Assembly: GCF_003086295.3 (NCBI RefSeq) | Contig: NW_027255452.1 | Coordinates: forward strand, 682,001 to 746,000 | Direction of reading: 5' to 3' | Origin: Arachis hypogaea | Taxonomy: Eukaryota > Streptophyta > Magnoliopsida > Fabales > Fabaceae | DNA length: 64,000 bases | Shown here: positions 57,341-64,000 of the stretch, piece after piece | Layout of the letters: each line of letters starts with the position of its first letter | How positions within the stretch are numbered: the stretch's first letter is position 1 | Notes under the pieces: model-generated | The model's input: only the letters and a program-made list of their open reading frames with translations | Told to the model about the DNA's origin: nothing | The model's database searches: none | Program-made: the position numbers and the translations under genes

Positions 57341-58943
57341 TTTTAGGTTTTAGGGTTTTAGGGTTTTCTTGGTTTTTAGGTTTTCTAGGTTTTTTAGGAT
57401 TTAGGGTTTTCTAGGATTTTTTAGGTTTTTTTCTAGGTTTTTTAGGGTTTTTTAGGATTTTCTAGGGTTTTTAGGTTTTCTAGAATTTCTAGGGTTTTCT
57501 TGGATTTTCTTGGGTTTTCTAAGTTTTTAGGGTTTTTAGGATTTTTAGGATTTTTTTTTAGTTTTCTAGGATTTTCTAGGGTTTTTAGGATTTCTAGGGT
57601 TTTTAGATTTCTCTTTTAGGGTTTTCTAGGTTTTCTGGATTTTTTAGGTTTTCTAGGGTTTTCTAGGATTTTCTAGGGTTTTTAGGGTTTTCTAAGATTT
57701 TCTAGGGTTTTAGGGTTTTAGGTTTTCTAGGTTTTTAGGGTTTTGGTTTTTAGGGTTTTTTAGGTTTTTTGTTTTCCAGGTTTTTTGGGTTTTTATGGTT
57801 TTATTTTTTCTAGGTTTTTAGGGTTTTTTAGGGTTTTCTAGGTTTTTTAGTTTTCTAGGATTTTCTGGGTTTCTAGGGTTTTTAGGATTTCTTGGGTTTT
57901 TAGGGTTTTTAGGGTTTCTAGGGTTTTTAGGGTTTTTGGTTTTCTAGGGTTTTTTAGGTTTTCTAGGTTTTTAGGGTTTTCTAAGGTTTTTAGGGTTTCT
58001 AGGATTTTAGGTTTTTTAGGTTTTTAACGGTTTTTAGGTTTTCTAGGATTTTTTTAGGTTTTTTTAGTTTTCTAGGGTTTTTTAGGGTTTTCTAGAATTT
58101 TTTAGGGTTTTTAGGATTTTTTTTTTGGGTTTTAGGTTTTCTAGGGTTTTCTTGGATTTTTAGGGTTTTAGGGTTTTCTGGGTTTTTAGATTTTCTAGGG
58201 TTTTCTAGGGTTTTTTAGGGTTTTCTAGGTTTTTAGGGTTTTCTAGGGTTTTTAGGTTTTCTAGGTTTTTAGGGTTTTTTGGGTTTCTAGGGTTTCTAGG
58301 TTTTCTAGGATTTTTTAGGGTTTTTTTTTGGTGTTTTTAGGGTTTTCTTGGGTTTTTTAGTTTCTAGGTTTTTAGGATTTTAGGGTTTTAGGGTTTTCTA
58401 GGATTTTTAGGGTTTCTAGTTTTCTAGGTTTTTAGGTTTTTTTAGGTTTTCTAGGTTTTTAGGTTTTCTAGGGTTTTTAGGGTTTTCTAGATTTTTAGGG
58501 TTTTTAGGGTTTTAGGGTTTTCTAGGGTTTTTAGGGTTTTCTTGGATTTTTATGATTTTCTAGGATTTTCTAGGTTTTTAGGGTTTTTAGGTTTTCTAGG
58601 ATTTTAGGTTTTTTAGGATTTTAGGGTTTTCTAGGATTTTTTAGGGTTTTTAGGGTTTTTAGGATTTTCTAGGATTTTTTAGGTTTTTAGGGTTTTCTAG
58701 TTTTTCTAGGGTTTTCTAGGTTTTCTAAGGTTTTTAGGTTTTCTAGGATTTTCTAGGTTTTTAGGGTTTTTTAGGTTTTAGGTTTTTAGGATTTTTAGGG
58801 TTTTTCTAGGTTTTTTAGGTTTTCTAGGTTTTTTAGGGTTTTAGGGTTTTTAGGTTTTCTGATTTTTAGGGTTTTTTAGGATTTTAGGGTTTTCTAGGGT
58901 TTTAGGGTTTTCTAGGTTTTTAGAATTTTCTAGGTTTTTAGGG
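57341..58943 (+). repeat. HOR unit 37: eroded unit (about 1603 bp)
   Basis: Readable markers: CTAGAATTTCTAGGG near 57480 (EcoRI word minus one C), TCTAAGATTTTC near 57689, CCAGG near 57776, TTAACGG near 58024, GGTGTTTTTAGGG near 58330, TTATGATTTTC near 58550. The rest is plain monomer. Confidence 0.5.
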
Positions 58944-60512
58944 TTTTTATGGTTTTTAGGGTTTCTTAGGGTTTTCTAGGTTTTCTAGGTTTTTAGGTTT
59001 TTAGGATTTTAGGGTTTTCTAGGTTTTTAGAGTTTTCAGGTTTTCTAGAGTTTTCTAGGGTTTTTAGGATTTTCTAGGGTTTTTAGAGTTTTCTAGATTC
59101 TTAGGGTTTTCTGGATTTTTGGGTTTTCTAAGTTTTTTAGGGTTTTTAGGATTTTTAGGTTTTTTTTAGTTTTTAGGATTTTCTAGGGTTTTTAGGATTT
59201 TCTAGGTTTTAGGGTTTTTAGGTTTTTGGATTTTTAGGTTTTCTAGGGTTTTCTAGGATTTTTAGGGTTTTTTAGGTTTTTAGGGTTTTTTTTAGGTTTT
59301 CTAGGGTTTTTAGGGATTTTCTTGGTTTTTCAGGGTTTTTTAGGTTTTTTTTTTTAGGTTTTTGGGTTTTAGGTTTTTTGGATTTTCTAGGATTTTCTAG
59401 GGTTTTTTAGGGTTTTCTAGGGTTTTTAGTTTTCTAGGATTTCTAGGATTTTAGGGTTTTTAGGGTTTTTGGGTTTTAGGTTTTCTAGGGTTTCTAGGGT
59501 TTTTAGGGTTTTTGGGTTTTCTAGGGTTTTTTTATGGTTTTTCTAGGTTTATTAGGGTTTTCTAAGGTTTTTAGGGTTTCTAGGATTTTTAGGGTTTTTA
59601 GGGTTTTCAGGTTTTTAGGGTTTTCTAGGATTTTTAGGGTTTTTTATGTTTTTAGGGTTTTGGGTTTTCTAGATTTTTTAGGGTTTTTAGGATTTTTTTT
59701 TGGGTTTTCTAGTGTTTCTAGGGTTTTCTTGGATTTTTTAGGGTTTTTAGGTTTTCTTGGGTTTTTTAGAATTTTCTAGGGTTTTCTAGGGTTTTCTAGG
59801 TTTTTAGGGTTTTCTAGGATTTTTAGGGTTTTCTAGGTTTTTAGGGTTTTCTAGGGTTTTTTGGGTTTTTTTGGGTTTTCTAGGGTTTTAGGCTTTTCTA
59901 GGATTTTTAGGGTTTTTTTTTGGTTTTTAGGGTTTTCTTGGGTTTTTTAGATTTTAGGTTTTCTAGGATTTTTAGGGTTTTTTAGGGTTTTCTAGGATTT
60001 TTTTTTTTGGTTTTCTAGCTTTTTAGGGTTTTCTAAGGTTTTTAGGTTTTCAGGGTTTTTAGGGTTTTTAGATTTTTAGGGTTTTTAGGGATTTTAGGGT
60101 TTTCTAGGGTTTTTAGGGTTTTCTTGGTTTTTATGTTTTCTAGGATTTTCTAGGATTTTGGTTTTCTAGGATTTTCTAGGTTTTTAGGTTTTAGGGTTTA
60201 GGTTTTTTAGGTTTTCTAGGGTTTTTAGGATTTTCTAGGTTTTTTAGGATTTTTAGGGTTTTCTAGGATTTTTAGGGTTTTCTAGGTTTTTTAGGTTTTT
60301 AGTTTTCTAGGATTTTCTAGGGTTTTTAGGATTTTTAGGTTTTTAGGATTTTTAGGATTTTTTAGGATTTTCTAGGTTTTTAGGTTTTCTAGGTTTTTAG
60401 GGTTTTCAAGGGTTTTTAGGGTTTTATGATTTTTTAGGTTTTCTAGGGATTTTAGGGTTTTCTAGGGTTTTAGGATTTTCTAGGGTTTTTAGATTTTCTA
60501 GGTTTTTTAGGG
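58944..60512 (+). repeat. HOR unit 38: eroded unit (about 1569 bp)
   Basis: Markers left: AGAGTTTTCTAGATTCTTAGGG near 59085 (altered EcoRI word), CTTGGTTTTTC near 59322, TTTATTAGGG near 59548, TTTATGTTTTTAGGG near 59643, TCTAGTGTTTCTAGGG near 59708, CAAGGG near 60405, TTATGATTTTTTAGG near 60423. Confidence 0.5.
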
Positions 60513-61696
60513 TTTTTATGGTTTTTAGGGTTTCTAGGTTTTTAGGTTTTCTATGGTTTTTAGGTTTTTTAGGATTTTAGGGTTTTCTAGGATTTTTAGA
60601 TTTTCAGGTTTTCTAGGTTTTCTAGGGTTTTTTAGGATTTTCTAGGGTTTTTAGGTTTTCTAGAATTTTAGGGTTTTCTTGGTTTTTTGGGTTTTCTAGG
60701 TTTTTAGGGTTTTTAGGATTTTTAGGATTTTTTTTTTTTTTCTAGATTTTCTAGGTTTTTTAGGGTTTCTAGGGTTTTTAGATTTCTAGGTTTTAGGGTT
60801 TTCTAGGTTTTTTGGTTTTTTTAGGTTTTCTAGGGTTTCTAGGATTTTCTAGGTTTTTAGGGTTTTCTAAGTTTTCTAGGTTTTTAGGTTTTAGGATTTT
60901 TATGGTTTTCTAGGGTTTTTAGGATTTCTTGGGTTTTAGGGTTTTTTTTAGGTTTTTTGTTTTTTTTTGGGTTTTAGGTTTTTTGGATTTTCTAGGTTTT
61001 CTAGGTTTTTTAGGATTTTCTAGGGTTTTTTAGTTTTCTAGGATTTCTAGGATTTTAGGTTTTTAGGATTTCTTGGGTTTTAGGGTTTTCTAGGGTTTTT
61101 TAGGGTTTTTAGGTTTTCTAGGGTTTTTTAGGTTTTCTAGGTTTTTAGGGTTTTCTAGGTTTTTTAGGGTTTTCTAGGATTTTTAGGGTTTTTTTAGGGT
61201 TTTTAGGTTTTTAGGGTTTTCTAGGATTTTTAGGGTTTTAGGGTTTTTTATGTTTTCTAGGGTTTTTTAGGGTTTTCTAGGATTTTTTAGGTTTTTAGGT
61301 TTTTTGGTTTTCTAGTTTTCTAGGGTTTTCTAGGATTTTTTAGGGTTTTTAGGGTTTTCTAGGGTTTTAGGATTTTCTAGGTTTTAGGTTTTTAGGGTTT
61401 TCTAGGATTTTTAGGTTTTCTAGGGTTTTTTTTCTAGGTTTTTTAGGGTTTTTAGGTTTTTAGGTTTTCTAGGGTTTTCTAGATTTTCTAGGTTTTTAGG
61501 TTTTTAGGATTTTTAGGGTTTTTTAGGGTTTTTAGGTTTTTAGGGTTTTTAGGTTTTTCTAGGATTTTTAGGTTTTCTAGGTTTTTAGGGTTTTAGGGTT
61601 TTTTGGTTTTAGATTTTTTAGGGTTTTTAGGTTTTAGGGTTTTCTAGGGTTTTTAGGGTTTTTTAGGGTTTTTAGAATTTTCTAGGTTTTTTAGGG
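60513..61696 (+). repeat. HOR unit 39: eroded, shortened unit (about 1184 bp)
   Basis: First-half traces include CTAGAATTTTAGGG near 60660 and TTTTTATGG near 60896. After TTTATGTTTTCTAGGG near 61247 and a TTTTTTGGTTTTC remnant near 61302 the unit reaches its end within about 390 bases; GTTGTCTAGG, CTACAG and TAGCG remnants are not found. Roughly 400-450 bp are missing. It holds the same relative place after unit 35 as short unit 20 holds after unit 16. Confidence 0.45.
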
Positions 61697-63268
61697 TTTT
61701 TAGGTTTTTAGGGTTTTAGGGTTTTCTTAGGTTTTTAGGTTTTCTAGGTTTTTAGGATTTTAGGGTTTTCTAGGATTTTTAGGTTTTAGGTTTTCTAGGA
61801 TTTTCTAGGGTTTTTTAGGATTTTTAGGGTTTTTAGAGGTTTTTAGAATTTTAGGGTTTTCTAGGATTTTCTTGGTTTTCTTTTTTTTAGGGTTTTTTAG
61901 GATTTTTAGGATTTTTTTTAGTTTTCTAGGTTTTCTAGGGTTTTTTAGGTTTCTAGGGTTTTTAGATTTCTAGGGTTTTAGGGTTTTTAGGTTTTCTGGA
62001 TTTTCTAGGTTTTTAGGGTTTTAGGATTTTCTAGGGTTTTTTAGGGTTTTTAGATTTTCTAGGGTTTTAGGATTTTTAGGTTTTCTGGGTTTTTTAGGGT
62101 TTTTGGTTTTTAGGGTTTTTTAGGTTTTTGTTTCCAGGTTTTTAGGGTTTTTAGGTTTTAGGATTTTCTAGGTTTTCTAGGGTTTTTTAGGGTTTTCTAG
62201 GGTTTTTAGTTTTCTAGGATTTCTATGGGTTTTCTAGGGTTTTTTAGGGTTTTTATTTAGGGTTTTCTAGGGTTTCTAGGGTTTTTAGGGTTTTTGGGTT
62301 TTCTAGGGTTTTTTAGGTTTTTAGGATTTTTAGGGTTTTCTAGGGTTTTTTAGGGTTTCTAGGAAATTTTTTTAGGGGTTTTTAGGGGATTTTTTTTGTT
62401 TTCTAGTTTTTTAGGGTTTTTTGGATTTTTTTTTTTGTTTTTTTGGGTTTCTATTTTGGGTTTTTTGATTTTTAGGGTTTTTAGGGTTTTTTTGGTTTTT
62501 TTTAGATTTTCTAGGTTTTTAGGGTTTTTAGGGTTTTTAGGGTTTTCTAGGGTTTTTTAGGGTTTTTTGGGTTGTCTAGGGTTATCTAGGCTTTTTAGGG
62601 TTTTTTAGGGTTTTTTTTTGGTGTTTTTTAGGGTTTTCTTGGGTTTTTTTTTAGAATTTTCCTAAGGTTTTCTAGGATTTTCTAGGGTTTTAGGGTTTTC
62701 TAGGATTTTTTAGGATTTCTACAGTTTTCTAGTGCTTTTTGGGGTTTTTCTAAGGTTTTCTAAGGTTTTTAGCGTTTTCAAGGGTTTTTAGGGTTTTTAC
62801 GATTTTTAGGGTTTTTAGGGATTTTAGGGTTTTCTAGGGTTTTTAGGTTTCTTGGATTTTTTAATGATTTTCTAGGATTTTCTAGGATTTTTTAGGGTTT
62901 TCTAGGATTTTCTAGGATTTTTAGGATTTTTAGGGTTTTCTAGGATTTTTTAGGGTTTTTCTAGGGTTTTCTAGGATTTTCTAGGATTTTTTAGGATTTT
63001 TAGGGTTTTCTAGGATTTTCTAGGGTTTTCTAGAGTTTTCTAAGGTTTTTAGGCTTTTCTAGGATTTTCTAGGTTTTCTAGGATTTTTTTAGTGTTTTTA
63101 GGATTTTTAGGATTTTTAGGATTTTTCTAGGGTTTTTAGCTTTTCTAAGTTTTTAGGGTTTTCAAGGGTTTTTTAGGGTTTCCATGATTTTTAGGGTTTT
63201 CTAGGATTTTAGGGTTTTCTAGGGATTTTAGGTTTTCTAGGTTTTTAGATTTTCTAGGTTTTTTAGGG
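61697..63268 (+). repeat. HOR unit 40: eroded then sharp (1572 bp)
   Basis: Eroded until about 62340, disordered at 62360-62510, then sharp from GTTGTCTAGGGTTATC near 62572 onwards: CCTAAGG near 62661, CTACAG near 62720, TAGTGCTTTTTGGG near 62732, TAGCG near 62770, CTAGAG near 63030, CCATGA near 63182. The lead-in lacks GGCATTTT and so announces an A or C unit. Confidence 0.65.
62345..62560 (+). other. Disordered stretch inside unit 40
   Basis: GGAAATTTTTTTAGGGG, GGGGATTTTTTTTG and T-rich words without clear monomer spacing occur where the CAACGG to GTTGTCTAGG part should be. It forms the boundary between eroded sequence to the left and sharp sequence to the right, which suggests a join between stretches of different sequence quality. 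Confidence 0.55.
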
Positions 63269-64000
63269 TTTTATATGTTTTTAGGGTTTCTTGGTTTCTT
63301 AGGTTTTTCTATGTTTTTCTAGGGTTTTTCTAGGATTTTTAGGGTTTTGAGTTTTCTAGAATTTCTATAGGTTTTCACTTGGATTTTCTTGGGTTTTTAA
63401 GTTTTTGGTTTTTAGGATTTTTCGGATTTTTTTTATTTTTCTAGGATTTTCTAGGGTTTTTTAGGGATTTCTAGGGTTTTTATGATTTGACTTTTAAGGT
63501 TTCTAGGTTTTTTGATTTCTTTTAGAGTTTTCTAGGGTTTTTCTAGGATTTTATGTTTTTAGGGTTTTCTAAGATTTTCTAGTTTTCTGGGTTTAGGATT
63601 TTCTATGTTTCTAGGGTTTTTAGGGATTTCTGGGTTTTTCAGGGTTTTTTTATGGTTTTTTTGTTTTGCAGGTCTTTTTGGGTTTTATATGGTTTTATGG
63701 ATTTTCTAGGCTTTTCTAGGGTTTTTATTGGATTTTCTAGGTTTTTATCGTTTTCTAGGATTTCCTATGGATTTCTAGGTTTTTAGGGATTTTGGGTATT
63801 TAGGGTTTTCTAGGGTGTTCTAGGGTTTTTAGGGTTTTTGGGTTTTCTAGGGTTTTTTATGGTTTTCTAGGATTTATTAGGGTTTTCTAAGGTTTTTAGG
63901 GTTATTAGATTTTAGGTTTTTTTAGGGTTTTCAAGGTTTTTAGGGTTTTCTAGGATTTTTTAGGGTTTTAGGGTTTTTTATGTTTTCTAGGGTTTTAGGG
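63269..64000 (+). repeat. HOR unit 41: C unit, cut by the window end
   Basis: C diagnostics are TTTCGGATTTT near 63420, TTTTGCAGGTC near 63665, TTTATTGG near 63726 and TATCG near 63747. The EcoRI word is altered (CTAGAATTTCTATAGG). GGTATTTAGGG near 63796, TTTATTAGGG near 63872 and TTTATGTTTTCTAGGG near 63977 follow. Confidence 0.82.

Larger units (their letters stand above)
1..64000 (+). repeat. Telomere-like satellite array, 9-11 bp monomer, higher-order organised
   Basis: The whole window apart from two N runs consists of head-to-tail monomers of the form T4-6 (C) TAGG(G/A), with TTTTCTAGGG, TTTTTAGGG and TTTTTTAGGG the commonest. The G-rich strand is always the + strand; I saw no inverted block. 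Deviating marker words recur in fixed order about every 1.7 kb, so this is a higher-order repeat and not a plain microsatellite. CTAG puts TAG on both strands and CCTAAA puts TAA on the minus strand, so long ORFs are excluded. The array begins before base 1 and continues beyond 64000. The core resembles plant or algal telomere repeats (known), but a telomeric, subtelomeric or centromeric location cannot be decided from the window. Confidence 0.98.

Noticed and set aside
59534..59779. Open reading frame of 81 codons on the + strand
   Set aside because: Same reason: low-complexity translation of the satellite inside eroded unit 38, not conserved in equivalent positions of other units.
1..64000. 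A functional chromosome end (true telomere)
   Set aside because: Monomers vary in length and sequence, and are ordered in 1.7-kb units of several types; telomerase would add one exact short repeat. No terminus is present in the window.
1..64000. CRISPR array
   Set aside because: There are direct repeats but no unique spacers of even length; the repeat unit is 9-11 bp and the array is eukaryotic-satellite-like.
1..64000. Transposable elements, tRNA or rRNA genes
   Set aside because: I looked for stretches of ordinary base composition, terminal repeats, target duplications or structured RNA sequence and found none; all non-N sequence can be read as satellite or its degraded form.

Overview
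This window contains no gene that I can support. Apart from two runs of N (11491-12490 and 46376-47375, exactly 1000 bases each), it is one continuous telomere-like satellite array in a single orientation that runs off both ends. The monomer is 9-11 bp, of the form T4-6 (C) TAGG(G/A); the commonest versions are TTTTCTAGGG, TTTTTAGGG, TTTTTTAGGG and TTTTCTAGGA. The + strand is T- and G-rich and very poor in C. The monomers contain the plant-type telomere word TTTAGGG, and TTTTAGGG and TTTTTTAGGG are known telomere repeats of some green algae and Solanaceae. The source is therefore certainly a eukaryote, and a plant or green alga is a reasonable guess, but nothing here proves it. A clean telomerase product would be one exact repeat; this is a variant, higher-order array shaped by unequal exchange, more like a subtelomeric, interstitial or centromeric satellite.

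Rare non-consensus 'marker words' recur in fixed order and define a higher-order repeat (HOR) of about 1.70-1.75 kb (roughly 175 monomers). I phase units on the word TATATGGTTTTGTAGGG. The marker order is: anchor, CTACGG, GGAATTTCCAGGG, an EcoRI site (CTAGAATTCTCTAGG), GATATTCTAGGACTTT, TTTCTTG(T/G)GTTTTTCAGGG, a CCAGG or GCAGG word, a second ATATGG (followed by ATTGG), TATCG, GGTATTTAGGG, TTTATTAGGG, CAACGG, TTTATGTTTTC, GGTTATCTAGTGTTATC, GTTGTCTAGGGTTATC, CCTAAGG, CTACAG, TAGCG with CAAGGG, CTACGA, TTATGATTTTC, CTAGAGTTTTCTAAGG, a second TAGCG, CCATGA, next anchor.

Four unit types can be told apart. A has CCAGGTCTTTTTGGG and is seen only as a 5' half. B has TTTCTTGTGTTTTTC and TAGTGCTTTTTGGG. 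C has TTTTGCAGGTC, TTTCGGATTTT and TTTATTGG before TATCG. D has CCAGGTTGTTTTGGG and TAGTGTTTTTAGG. Layout: 1-11490 is A-short/D/B blocks, with a poly-T tract at about 4955-5690 and growing decay from 6.4 kb. 12491-20030 is 'eroded' array in which the marker words are mostly lost. 20040-29295 is sharp and holds B, a D unit with an internal 332-bp duplication, then three B units. Within 25.8-35 kb a B-B-C block repeats with a period of about 4.7 kb. 34-42 kb is a run of C units. 42-46 kb is eroded or mosaic. 47376-52 kb is mosaic B/C. 52-62.3 kb is mostly eroded but repeats the order seen at 22.0-30.5 kb. 62.5-64 kb is sharp again and ends in a C unit.

The most interesting signals are this nested order (monomer, 1.74-kb unit, blocks of 4.1 and 4.7 kb, and a possible repeat about 31 kb apart), recombination junctions shared between distant copies, T-tracts phased close to the helical turn, and the directional loss of marker bases by deletion in some tracts. 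The last may well be an assembly or consensus artefact and limits how far the eroded tracts can be read biologically.
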